NCBI RefSeq assembly: GCF_014650035.1 | Contig: NZ_BMUE01000015.1 | Coordinates: 1 to 64,000, forward strand | Length of the DNA stretch: 64,000 nucleotides | Direction of reading: 5' to 3' | Source: Streptomyces lucensis JCM 4490 | Lineage (GTDB): Bacteria; Actinomycetota; Actinomycetes; Streptomycetales; Streptomycetaceae | In this document: piece by piece, positions 1 to 7,568 of the stretch | How the letters are laid out: each line of letters begins with the position of its first letter | Numbering within the stretch: the stretch's first letter is position 1 | Translations under genes and position numbers: made by a program | Notes under the pieces: model-generated | What the model was told of the DNA's origin: nothing | Databases searched by the model: none | Seen by the model: only the letters and a program-made list of their open reading frames with translations

Positions 1-1
1 C

Positions 2-148
2 GACCAGTGGGGCGTGGAACTCGGCAAGGTCCTCGCCAAACGCGTCGAACCCGCCCTCCCCGACGGCGCGGACGTCCCCGGCCTCGACGCCTCGACCAAG
101 GCCCTCGTCGCCAAGTACCGCACCCTCAAGAACGCTCAGGAGAACTGA
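2..148 (+). CDS. pgi: Glucose-6-phosphate isomerase, C-terminal end (partial)
   Basis: Only the last 48 residues are in the window; the gene begins to the left. The frame opens with DQWGVELGKVLAKRVEPAL, the conserved C-terminal block of glucose-6-phosphate isomerase (usual form SFDQWGVELGK), and ends in TGA at 146-148. The enzyme interconverts glucose-6-phosphate and fructose-6-phosphate in the cytoplasm. The 6-phosphogluconate dehydrogenase gene starts two bases after this stop and its ribosome site (AGGAGA) lies inside the end of this gene, so the two are co-transcribed as part of a pentose-phosphate gene group. Confidence 0.88.
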   Translation, partial: DQWGVELGKVLAKRVEPALPDGADVPGLDASTKALVAKYRTLKNAQEN

Positions 149-150
149 TC

Positions 151-1029
151 ATGCAGCTCGGTCTCATCGGTCTCGGCAGGATGGGCGGCAACATGCGCGA
201 GCGGATCCGCCGCGCCGGCCACACCGTCATCGGCTACGACCGCAACCCCGAAGTCTCCGACGTCAAGAACCTCGCCGAACTGGTCGAGAAGCTGGACGCG
301 CCGCGCAACGTGTGGGTGATGGTCCCGGCCGGCACGGCCACCCAGACGGTCATCGACGAGCTGGGCGACCTGCTCTCCCCCGGTGACACGGTCATCGACG
401 GCGGCAACTCCCGCTGGACGGACGACGAGAAGCACGCCGCCGCGCTCGGCATCAAGGGCATCGGTTTCGTCGACGCCGGAGTCTCCGGCGGCGTGTGGGG
501 CCTGGAGAACGGCTACGCGCTCATGGTCGGCGGCGACAAGGAGAACGTGGACCGGCTGCGGCCGGTGTTCGACGCGCTCAAGCCGGAGGGGCCGTACGGA
601 TACGTCCACGCCGGCCGGGTCGGCGCCGGGCACTTCTCCAAGATGGTCCACAACGGCATCGAGTACGCCATGATGCAGGCCTACGCCGAGGGCTGGGAGC
701 TGCTGGAGAAGGTCCACTCGGTGGAGAACGTCCGCGAGGTGTTCCGCTCCTGGCAGGAGGGCACGGTCATCCGCTCCTGGCTGCTGGACCTCGCCGTCAA
801 CGCCCTCGACGAGGACGAGCACCTGGAGAAGCTGCGCGGCTACGCGGAGGACTCCGGTGAGGGCCGCTGGACGGTGGAGGCGGCCATCGACAACGCGGTG
901 CCGCTCCCGGCGATCACCGCCTCGCTGTTCGCGCGGTTCGCCTCCCGCCAGGACGACTCGCCGCAGATGAAGATGATCGCCGCGCTGCGCAACCAGTTCG
1001 GCGGCCACGCGGTCGAGAAGAAGGACTGA
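151..1029 (+). CDS. gnd: 6-phosphogluconate dehydrogenase, decarboxylating (short GntZ/YqeC-type)
   Basis: 292 residues. It oxidises and decarboxylates 6-phosphogluconate to ribulose-5-phosphate in the pentose phosphate pathway. Seen: an N-terminal Rossmann dinucleotide motif GLGRMGGN (residues 7-14), the substrate loop DAGVSGGVWG (about 108-117), and the catalytic helix HFSKMVHNGIEY (161-172) with the Lys and Asn typical of the family. The length fits the short form of about 300 residues rather than the 470-residue form of enteric bacteria. The ATG at 151 is chosen because AGGAGA lies eight bases upstream; a longer in-frame opening from position 7 only overlaps pgi. Cofactor (NAD or NADP) cannot be read safely from the sequence. 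Confidence 0.95.
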   Translation: MQLGLIGLGRMGGNMRERIRRAGHTVIGYDRNPEVSDVKNLAELVEKLDAPRNVWVMVPAGTATQTVIDELGDLLSPGDTVIDGGNSRWTDDEKHAAALGIKGIGFVDAGVSGGVWGLENGYALMVGGDKENVDRLRPVFDALKPEGPYGYVHAGRVGAGHFSKMVHNGIEYAMMQAYAEGWELLEKVHSVENVREVFRSWQEGTVIRSWLLDLAVNALDEDEHLEKLRGYAEDSGEGRWTVEAAIDNAVPLPAITASLFARFASRQDDSPQMKMIAALRNQFGGHAVEKKD

Positions 1030-1116
1030 CCCGCCGTCACGTCCGCAAGGGAGTGGAACGTGCGTGCGTCAGTGCGCAGTTGACACTTTTCCCGGGGCCC
1101 GCCAGAGTCGCGGCCG

Positions 1117-2559
1117 ATGGAGATCGACGATCTGACACCGGCCGAGCGACGAGTCTGGCGGGCCTTCGCCATCGGCGAGGAGGTGAACTTCCGCACCGGG
1201 CGGGCGGAGTGGGGCCCGGCACGCACCGTCCGCGCCCGCGTGCTGCGCTCCGTCCTCCTGGGCGGTCCCCGGCAGCCGGGAGAGACCGCCGCCCTCAGGC
1301 TCAGGGGAGCACGGATCACCGGTCCGCTGGACCTGCGCAACGCCTGCGTCGAGAGCGTCGTCCATCTCACCCACTGCCGTTTCGAGGACGCCGTGGACCT
1401 GGACGGCGCCCAGCTGCGCTACTTCAGCCTGCGCGACTCCGAGCTGCCCCGCCTGTCGGCGACACGGGCCCGCTTCGACGGCAACCTCCGGCTGACGCGC
1501 TGCCGGGTCGGCGGGCCGGTGCGCGTCGACGGGGCGAGGATAGGCGGGCTGCTGCTCCTGGACGGGGCGGTGCTCACGCCCGGGGACACCTCCGAGCCCG
1601 CCCTGCGCCTCAACCACCTCGCCGTCGACGACGACCTGTACGCACCGGGGCTGAGCGCGGGGGGCCAGGTGCGGCTCGACGGCGCCCACGTCGCAGGGTC
1701 GGTCGACCTGACCGGGGCCCGGCTGGAGGGGGCGGGTGCGACGGCACTGCACGCGCAGCCCCTCGCCGTGGAGGGCGACCTCCTGCTGCGCGAGTCCCGC
1801 GTCGCGGGCCGGATCGACCTGCGCGGCGCGCGCGTCACCGGGCGGCTGGACCTGTCGTACGCCGAGCTGTCGCACCCCGGGCAGACGGCGCTGCGCGCGA
1901 GCAGCGCCACGATCGGCGAACTCTGGCTGCGCGGCGGGCCGCCCGTGCGCGGCACCCTCAACCTGCGCCGCTCCCAGATCGACGTCCTGTTCCTGGACCC
2001 CGGGATGCTTCCCGCCGAGGTCCTCGTCAACAGCCTCGTCTACACCTCGCTCACCCCGCACGAGCCCGCCGAGCGCCGCCTGCCCATGCTGGAACGCGAC
2101 GGCGACGGCTACGTCCCGCACGCCTACGAGCAGTTGACCGCCGCCTACCGCCGCATCGGCGACGACCACGGCGCCCGCGTCGTACAGCTCGCCAAGCAGC
2201 GCCGGCACCGCCGCACCCTGCCCTGGTACGGCCGGGTGTGGGGTGCCGTCCAGGACGTCACCGTCGGCTACGGCTTCCGCCCCCTGCGCGCCGCCGGCTG
2301 GCTGCTGTCGCTGCTCGCCATCGGTTCCGCCGCCTTCGCGCTGCACCACCCGCCGCCGCTGAAGGCGGACGAGGCGCCACCGTTCAGTCCGGTGTTCTAC
2401 ACGCTCGACCTGCTGCTGCCGGTGATCTCCTTCGGGCAGGACGCGTCGTTCGCACCGCGCGGCGGGTACCAGGTCCTCGCCCACGTCCTCGTCCTCACCG
2501 GCTGGATCCTGGCGACGACCGTGATCGCCGGCATCACCCGCACGGTCAGCCGCCAGTGA
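1117..2559 (+). CDS. Repeat-rich membrane-anchored protein (pentapeptide-like beta-helix plus C-terminal TM segments)
   Basis: 480 residues. From about residue 60 to 290 it contains repeated blocks of the type xLDLxGAxVxGxLDL (for example GRIDLRGARVTGRLDL), which resemble pentapeptide-type right-handed beta-helices. The C-terminal fifth holds hydrophobic segments, GWLLSLLAIGSAAFAL (about 393-408) and a final one ending VIAGITRTVSRQ, so the repeat domain is probably attached to the membrane. Streptomyces homologues are often labelled membrane-associated oxidoreductase, but I see no dinucleotide or metal motif that supports this. It lies downstream of gnd with an 87-base gap, so it may be transcribed with it. 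Function unknown. Confidence 0.8.
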   Translation: MEIDDLTPAERRVWRAFAIGEEVNFRTGRAEWGPARTVRARVLRSVLLGGPRQPGETAALRLRGARITGPLDLRNACVESVVHLTHCRFEDAVDLDGAQLRYFSLRDSELPRLSATRARFDGNLRLTRCRVGGPVRVDGARIGGLLLLDGAVLTPGDTSEPALRLNHLAVDDDLYAPGLSAGGQVRLDGAHVAGSVDLTGARLEGAGATALHAQPLAVEGDLLLRESRVAGRIDLRGARVTGRLDLSYAELSHPGQTALRASSATIGELWLRGGPPVRGTLNLRRSQIDVLFLDPGMLPAEVLVNSLVYTSLTPHEPAERRLPMLERDGDGYVPHAYEQLTAAYRRIGDDHGARVVQLAKQRRHRRTLPWYGRVWGAVQDVTVGYGFRPLRAAGWLLSLLAIGSAAFALHHPPPLKADEAPPFSPVFYTLDLLLPVISFGQDASFAPRGGYQVLAHVLVLTGWILATTVIAGITRTVSRQ

Positions 2560-2686
2560 CCCGGGCGCGGCCGGGCGGAGTGTGAGGAAGACCCCGGCGA
2601 AAAAGGACGGCCGTGATCCTAGAATCACCGGCACGCGCATGCGCACACGCCTGCCGCCCAGGCGTCCCACGGCCCGAAGGAGCCCG

Positions 2687-3352
2687 ATGACGAGCGTCGA
2701 AGAACCGCCGCGAGCGGCGGGGCCCGTGCGCGACGCGGCCCGCACCCGGGCCGAGATCCTCGACGTGGCCACCAGCGAGTTCGCCCGGGCGGGGTACGAC
2801 GGCGCCCGGGTCGACGAGATCGCGGCCCGCACCCGCACCACCAAGCGGATGATCTACTACTACTTCGGCGGCAAGGAGCAGCTGTTCACGGCCGTGCTGG
2901 AACGGGCGTACGGGGTGATCCGGGAGACCGAGCGGCAGCTGGACGTGGCGCACCTGGATCCGGTCGCGGCGATCCGGTGCCTGGCCGAGCTGGCCTTCGA
3001 CCACTACGAGCGGCACCCGGACTTCGTCCGCCTGGTCAGCATCGAGAACATTCACGGCGCCGGGCACATCTCGGCGTCCGGGGAGTTCGGCGGGATCGGC
3101 TCACCGGCGCTGGAGGTGACCGGCCGGGTCCTGGCCGCCGGGCGGAAGTCCGGACTGTTCACGGCCGAGGTGGACGCCGTCGACCTGCTCGCGCTGGTCA
3201 GCTCGTTCTGCTTCTTCCGGGTCGCCAACCGGCACACCTTCGGCGCTCTGTTCGGCCGGGACCTGGTTGCCCCGGACCAGCGGGAGCACTACCGGACGAT
3301 GCTCGGGGACATGGTGATCGCGTACCTCACGGCGGAGCGGGCCCCGGGCTGA
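2687..3352 (+). CDS. TetR-family transcriptional regulator
   Basis: 221 residues. The N-terminal helix-turn-helix is clear: VDEIAARTRTTKRMIYYYF around residues 44-62, the TetR recognition-helix signature ending in YYYFGGKEQL. The C-terminal half is a helical ligand domain related to the TetR_C_33-like group that contains HPDFVRLVSIENIHGAGH. The ATG at 2687 follows GAAGGAG; an upstream in-frame ATG at about 2639 has no good ribosome site. The gene stands alone on the plus strand and ends a few bases before the convergent TetR gene at 3360, so its target is not obvious. In homologues this class often controls aromatic-acid or fatty-acid catabolism, which is only a guess here. Confidence 0.88.
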   Translation: MTSVEEPPRAAGPVRDAARTRAEILDVATSEFARAGYDGARVDEIAARTRTTKRMIYYYFGGKEQLFTAVLERAYGVIRETERQLDVAHLDPVAAIRCLAELAFDHYERHPDFVRLVSIENIHGAGHISASGEFGGIGSPALEVTGRVLAAGRKSGLFTAEVDAVDLLALVSSFCFFRVANRHTFGALFGRDLVAPDQREHYRTMLGDMVIAYLTAERAPG

Positions 3353-3359
3353 CCGCCGC

Positions 3360-3956
3360 TCACCCCGGCGGGACCACGGCGGAGTCCAGCAGGGGCCCGA
3401 GCTCGCTCACGACGGTGTGCAGGGGCCCCGCGTCCGCCTCGGCGCGGGCGAGGATGATCGCGCCCTCCAGGGTGCTGATCATCAGTGTGGCCAGGGCCCC
3501 GGCGCGGCTGCCGGGGACACCCATGCCGGTGAGGGCCTCGGCGAGGGGGTCCCGCCAGGCCGCGAACGCGGCGGCCGCCGCCTCGCGGGTGGAGGTGCAT
3601 GCCGAGGCGCGGTCCACGGTGGCGGCGGCGACCGGGCAACCGGCGGCGAACCCGTCCGCCGCGTACTCCCGCGTCCACTGGCCGGCCATCGCGGCGAACA
3701 GCGCGCTCGGGGACGGCGCGTCCAGCCCGGACACAAAGCGGGCGATCCGCGCGCCCGCATACCGCCCGGCCCAGCCGACGGCCTCGTTGACCAGCTGTTC
3801 CTTGCCGCCCGGGAAGTAGTGCTGCAGGGAGCCGCGCGGCGCCCCCGCGTGCGCGGCGACCTCGCGCATGCCGGTGGCCGCGACGCCGTCGCGGCGGATG
3901 AGCTGGGCCGCGCTGAACACCATCCGCTCCCGCGGTCCCCGCCGCTCCTCGGTCAT
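3360..3956 (-). CDS. TetR-family regulator, divergent from the dehydrogenase at 4056
   Basis: 198 residues, read from ATG at 3956 (MTEERRGPRERM). The helix-turn-helix is GMREVAAHAGAPRGSLQHYF (about residues 26-45) followed by PGGKEQL, and the C-terminal domain is of the LmrA/YxaF type (TetR_C with GCPVAAATV). It is divergent from the 3-hydroxyisobutyrate-dehydrogenase-like gene, and the 99-base gap between them holds two copies of the palindrome TATGAC-N4-GTCATA. By analogy with LmrA/YxaF regulators it should repress both itself and the divergent enzyme, released by an unknown small ligand. Confidence 0.88.
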   Translation of the reverse strand: MTEERRGPRERMVFSAAQLIRRDGVAATGMREVAAHAGAPRGSLQHYFPGGKEQLVNEAVGWAGRYAGARIARFVSGLDAPSPSALFAAMAGQWTREYAADGFAAGCPVAAATVDRASACTSTREAAAAAFAAWRDPLAEALTGMGVPGSRAGALATLMISTLEGAIILARAEADAGPLHTVVSELGPLLDSAVVPPG

Positions 3957-3983
3957 CCCGGCCTCCGATCCTCGCCTCCACTC

Positions 3984-4026
3984 TATGACCGGCGTCATAA
4001 CGCCCGCTACTATGACCACTGTCATA
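3984..4026. promoter_or_regulatory. Twin TetR operators, TATGAC-N4-GTCATA
   Basis: Two perfect inverted repeats stand between the divergent TetR gene and the dehydrogenase: TATGACCGGCGTCATA at 3984-3999 and TATGACCACTGTCATA at 4011-4026. Each has six-base arms around a four-base centre, and the centres are 27 bases apart, on nearly the same face of the helix over about 2.5 turns. The arms are identical while the centres differ, as expected for a selected protein site. The second copy ends 29 bases before the GTG start of the dehydrogenase. Confidence 0.8.
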
Positions 4027-4055
4027 ACCGGTTCGTGGAACGGGAGGGCTGCTCC

Positions 4056-4934
4056 GTGAACGTCGGATTCATCGGTCTCGGAGTGATGGGCCGGCCCATG
4101 GCGCTGCGCCTGGCGGAGGCGGGCACGCCCCTGGTGGTGTGGAACCGGACCCCGGAGCGCGCCGAACCGCTGCGGGCTGCCGGGGCCGAGGTCGCCGCCG
4201 ACGCCGGCGAGGTGTTCGCGCGCGCCGACGTGGTGCTGCTGATGCTCGCCGACGAGGCCGCGACGGACGCGGTCCTCGGCCGGGGCGCCCCCGCCCTGGC
4301 CGCGCGCGTCGCGGGGCGGACCGTCGTGCACATGGGCACCACCTCCCCCGACCATTCCCGCGCCCTGGAGGCCGACGTCCGCGCCGCCGGCGGCCGGTAC
4401 GTCGAGGCGCCCGTCTCCGGCTCCCGGGTCCCGGCGGAGGAGGGCCGGCTGGTGGCGATGCTGGCCGGGGAGGAGGGCGCCGTGGAGGCCGTACGGCCGC
4501 TGCTCGCCCCGATGTGCCGGGAGACGTTCGTGTGCGGTCCGGCGCCCGGCGCCCTGCTGATGAAGCTGTCCGTGAACCTCTTCCTGATCACCCTGGTGAC
4601 CGGGCTGACCGAGGCGTTCCACTTCGCCGAACGGCAGGGCCTGGACCGGCGGCTGTTCCTGGACGTGCTGGACGCCGGCCCCATGGCCAGCGGGGTCTCC
4701 CGGATGAAGGCGCCCAAGCTGCGGGAGCGGGACTTCGCGGTGCAGGCGGCCGCGCTGGACGTGCTGAAGAACAACCGGCTCATCGCACAGGCGGCCCGCG
4801 GGGCCGGCCTCGCCTCGCCGCTGCTCGACGTCTGCCACGGCCTGTTCGAGGAGACGGTGGCGCGGGGGCACGGCGGCGAGGACATGGTCGCCGTCCTGCG
4901 GGCGATCGAGGCGCGGACGGCCGGGACGCCGTAG
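4056..4934 (+). CDS. 3-hydroxyisobutyrate dehydrogenase-like NAD(P)-dependent reductase
   Basis: 292 residues from GTG at 4056, which has GGGAGGG eight bases upstream. The N-terminus VNVGFIGLGVMGRPMA is the Rossmann motif of the beta-hydroxyacid dehydrogenase family. The substrate signature follows in VEAPVSGSRVPAEEG (about residues 116-130), and the catalytic-lysine helix is LLMKLSVNLFLITL (K near 170). Likely reaction: oxidation of a short beta-hydroxy acid, or reduction of the matching semialdehyde (3-hydroxyisobutyrate, tartronate semialdehyde, succinate semialdehyde); the true substrate cannot be told. It is also the fold of imine reductases, which share this organisation. It is presumably controlled by the divergent TetR through the twin palindromes. 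Confidence 0.88.
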   Translation: MNVGFIGLGVMGRPMALRLAEAGTPLVVWNRTPERAEPLRAAGAEVAADAGEVFARADVVLLMLADEAATDAVLGRGAPALAARVAGRTVVHMGTTSPDHSRALEADVRAAGGRYVEAPVSGSRVPAEEGRLVAMLAGEEGAVEAVRPLLAPMCRETFVCGPAPGALLMKLSVNLFLITLVTGLTEAFHFAERQGLDRRLFLDVLDAGPMASGVSRMKAPKLRERDFAVQAAALDVLKNNRLIAQAARGAGLASPLLDVCHGLFEETVARGHGGEDMVAVLRAIEARTAGTP

Positions 4935-4969
4935 CCCCGGGCCCGGGGACCCGGCTGCCGGCCGCTCCG

Positions 4970-5407
4970 TCAGCCCTTCGGGATGCCGTACACCCGGTCG
5001 ACGTGCAGGCGCACCACGAGACGGTGGTCGCGGACCATCGCGTCCCGGTAGTCGTCCCAGTCCGGATGTTCGCCGAGCACGTCCCGGTAGAGCCGGACCA
5101 GCTCCTCGACGGTCTCGTCGTGCGGGTCCCCGGCGACCGGGGACAGCTCGGCCGTGCCCTCCGCGACGGCGTACGCCCAGCGGTCGGCGCTGGTGACGTG
5201 GTACGAGGCACGGGGGTCGCGACGCAGGTTGCGCGTCTTGGCGCGGCCGTCCGTTACGGAGATCCGGACGACACGCTCGTCGGGGTAGTAGGCGTGGCTG
5301 ACGTTGGACAGCTGGGGGCGGCCGTCGCGCTTGAGGGTGACCAGCACCCCACCGTGGCCCTCGGAGAGGAGGGCGAGCAGCGCGTCCTGCGCGGAGTCCT
5401 GACTCAT
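4970..5407 (-). CDS. PPOX-class (F420/FMN-type) split beta-barrel protein
   Basis: 145 residues from ATG at 5407 (MSQDSAQDALLALLSEG). The sequence GGVLVTLKRDGRPQLSNVSHAYYP followed by RNLRRDPRASYHV and WAYAVAEGTAELS is the standard pattern of pyridoxamine-5'-phosphate-oxidase-fold proteins that use F420 or FMN in actinobacteria. An upstream in-frame start at 5461 would add 18 residues of no similarity and would overlap the operator. It is divergent from the TetR gene at 5491 with only 83 bases between, and the palindrome GTAGACA-C-TGTCTAC lies there, so the same repressor probably controls it. Substrate unknown. Confidence 0.88.
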   Translation of the reverse strand: MSQDSAQDALLALLSEGHGGVLVTLKRDGRPQLSNVSHAYYPDERVVRISVTDGRAKTRNLRRDPRASYHVTSADRWAYAVAEGTAELSPVAGDPHDETVEELVRLYRDVLGEHPDWDDYRDAMVRDHRLVVRLHVDRVYGIPKG

Positions 5408-5453
5408 GTCCGGGTCAACCCTGCGCGCGGGGGCGCGCATTCCCGCGACCGGA

Positions 5454-5492
5454 GTAGACACTGTCTACGCAGGCTTGGTAGACAGTGTCCAT
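5454..5492. promoter_or_regulatory. TetR operator pair overlapping the regulator's own start codon
   Basis: A perfect 15-base palindrome GTAGACACTGTCTAC occupies 5454-5468. A second, partly degenerate copy GTAGACAGTGTCCAT lies at 5478-5492 and runs into the ATG of the TetR gene at 5491. The start-to-start spacing is 24 bases. The position suggests that the repressor blocks both the divergent PPOX gene and its own gene plus the downstream pump, and that the regulator's mRNA may be leaderless or nearly so. Confidence 0.75.
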
Positions 5493-6081
5493 GACTGAGT
5501 CCGACACGGGCCTGCGAGCCCGCCTGGTCGACGTGGGCGTGGAGTTGCTGGCCTCCGAAGGGCCCCAGGCGCTCACCCTGCGGGAGATCGCCCGGCGTGC
5601 GGGCGTCTCGCACGGGGCGCCGCGCCGCTACTTCCCCACCCACCTGGAGCTGCTGTCGGCCATCGCGCGGCGGGGATTCGACGACCTGGCCGACCGGGTG
5701 GGGAAGGCGCTCTCCCCCGACCCCCACGACCCTCTCGACCCCCGCGCCCAAGTGGCCGCGCTGGCGCGGACGTACGTGGACTTCGCCCTGGACCGGCCCG
5801 GCATGTACGAACTGATGTTCCGTCACGACCTGCTGGAGAGCGGCACCCTGGGGCTGCGCGGGACGAGCCTGCCGCTGTTCTCCCTGTTCGCGGACCTGGT
5901 CGGGGAGGTCCACCCGGAGGCCGACGCCCGTCGGACGGCGGGCGCCCTGTGGGCGAACCTGCACGGTGTCGCGCAGCTGTGGCGCTGGCGCAGCCTCCCG
6001 CTCGCCGTCCCCGGCGAGGACCTGGGCCCGCTCCTCGACACGGTGCTGGCGGCGCACCTCGGCCCCGAGGGCGGCCGGTGA
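5491..6081 (+). CDS. TetR-family regulator of the adjacent MFS pump
   Basis: 196 residues from ATG at 5491 (an in-frame GTG two codons earlier lies inside the operator). The helix-turn-helix is TLREIARRAGVSHGAPRRYFP (about residues 28-48). The C-terminal domain contains RPGMYELMFRHDLLESG and ALWANLHGVAQLWRW, the WHG-type ligand domain. Its stop overlaps the GTG start of the MFS transporter by three bases, so the two are translationally coupled. This arrangement, with self-overlapping operators, is typical of a drug-inducible efflux pair. Confidence 0.9.
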   Translation: MTESDTGLRARLVDVGVELLASEGPQALTLREIARRAGVSHGAPRRYFPTHLELLSAIARRGFDDLADRVGKALSPDPHDPLDPRAQVAALARTYVDFALDRPGMYELMFRHDLLESGTLGLRGTSLPLFSLFADLVGEVHPEADARRTAGALWANLHGVAQLWRWRSLPLAVPGEDLGPLLDTVLAAHLGPEGGR

Positions 6082-7427
6082 ACCCGCGCTGGACGCTGGC
6101 CGCCAGCGTCGCGGGCGCGGTGGTCGTCGCGCTGGACGGTACGGTTCTCACGGTCGCGCAGCCCAGCCTGCAGAGGGAGTTGCACGCCACGTACGCCGGG
6201 GTGCAGTGGACCAGCACCGCCTATCTGGTCGCGGTGGCGAGCCTGCTGGTGTTCGCGGGGCGGCTCGGCGACCGGTACGGACAGCGGCGGGTGTTCGCGC
6301 TCGGCATGCTCGGGTTCGGCGCGGTGTCGGCGGGCATCGGCCTCGCGCCCACGGTGGGCTGGGTGATCGGACTGCGCGCGGTGCAGGGCGTGTTCGGGGC
6401 ACTGTTGCAGCCGGCCACGCTCGGCATGCTGCGGGCCGCGTACCCGGCGGACCGGCTCGCGACGCCGCTGGCCGTGCGAACCGGCGCGATCGGGCTGGCG
6501 GCGGCAGCGGGGCCGCTGATCGGCGGGGCGCTGGTGTCGGGTCTGGGCTGGCGGGCGGTGTTCTTCGTCAACGTGCTGCCCGCGCTCGCCTTCGGCCTGC
6601 CCGCCCTGCTGCGGCCGCAGGGCCGCCCGGCGGCCGTCGGCACACCGCTGGACCTGCCGGGTGCCGTGCTGCTCGCGGTGACGCTGGCCTGTGCGGTGCA
6701 CACCCTGGCCGTCCGGCCCGTCTCGCCGGCCGGGGCTGTCGCCGCCCTGGTCACGGCCGCCGCCCTGGTCCGGCACGAGCGGCGCGCGGCGAGCCCGCTG
6801 CTGCCGCCCGAGGTGATCGGCTCACGGGCGGTCGCGGCGGGGCTAGGCATCCTGGTCGCCGTGTCCGCGTCCCTGTTCGGCGGCCTCTTCGCCGCCAATT
6901 ACGTGCTCCAGCGCCGTCTCGGCCTGGACGCGTTCGACAGCGCCCTGCGCAGCCTGCCGCTGGCGGTGCTGATGATCTTCTCCGCCGCCGCGTGCCCGGC
7001 GCTGCTGCGCCGGTTCGGGGCGCGTGCCACCACGGCGGCGGCGACGGCGCTGCTCTCGCTCGGTGTGCTGGTGCTGTCGGGAGTTACCGCCGCGCCTGCC
7101 CTGGCGTGCGGGTTCGCACTGCTGGGCGCGGGGTTCGGCACGGTGATGGTGGCGGCGACCCAGGTGATCGTACGGCAGGCGGACGTGAAGGTGGCCGGTG
7201 TGGCGGGCGGGCTGCAGCAGACCGCGCTGAACGTCGGCCCCGCCGTGGGGGTGGCCGCTGCGACCGCGCTGCTGGACGCGGGCACCGGGCCGGCACTGCT
7301 CGCCCTGGCCGCGGTGGCCGCGCTCGGTGTGCCCCTGGCCTGGGCCCTGCCCGCCTCCGACGGCGTCGCGCCGCCCACGCCCACCGCCGGACAGCGGGTT
7401 CACAACGGCGTTCCTGCGGGACGATGA
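6078..7427 (+). CDS. MFS efflux transporter (DHA2-like drug:H+ antiporter)
   Basis: 449 residues from GTG at 6078, overlapping the upstream TetR stop. The first helix carries motif D1, LDGTVLTVAQPSLQRE, and the loop between helices 2 and 3 carries motif A, GRLGDRYGQRRVF. The motif C region is AAGPLIGGALV, found in helix 5 of drug antiporters. About 12-14 membrane helices are visible. The gene ends in a soluble tail rich in Pro and Ala. Its substrate is unknown; it is expected to be induced when the TetR repressor at 5491 binds a ligand. The 141 bases after it hold only G-rich short repeats. Confidence 0.88.
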   Translation: MNPRWTLAASVAGAVVVALDGTVLTVAQPSLQRELHATYAGVQWTSTAYLVAVASLLVFAGRLGDRYGQRRVFALGMLGFGAVSAGIGLAPTVGWVIGLRAVQGVFGALLQPATLGMLRAAYPADRLATPLAVRTGAIGLAAAAGPLIGGALVSGLGWRAVFFVNVLPALAFGLPALLRPQGRPAAVGTPLDLPGAVLLAVTLACAVHTLAVRPVSPAGAVAALVTAAALVRHERRAASPLLPPEVIGSRAVAAGLGILVAVSASLFGGLFAANYVLQRRLGLDAFDSALRSLPLAVLMIFSAAACPALLRRFGARATTAAATALLSLGVLVLSGVTAAPALACGFALLGAGFGTVMVAATQVIVRQADVKVAGVAGGLQQTALNVGPAVGVAAATALLDAGTGPALLALAAVAALGVPLAWALPASDGVAPPTPTAGQRVHNGVPAGR

Positions 7428-7568
7428 AGGATGCCGGCTCGGAGCACGGGCCGGCGATCCGGCGGGGCGGCGGTCCCGGCGGGGCGGCGGCTCCGACGAT
7501 GTCGCTGTCCGCGGGGCGGCGGTCCGGCCAGGCGGGCGTACCGCGTACGACGCGAGCGGAGGAGAGCG

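Noticed and set aside
1069..2844. A 591-codon minus-strand frame over the membrane protein gene
   Set aside because: It is the antisense shadow of the repeat protein at 1117-2559; its composition is not protein-like.
7428..7568. G-rich repeated blocks (GGCGGGGCGGCGG) as a regulatory G-quadruplex
   Set aside because: Runs of four or more G are too irregular, and such blocks are common in this genome; no support beyond composition.
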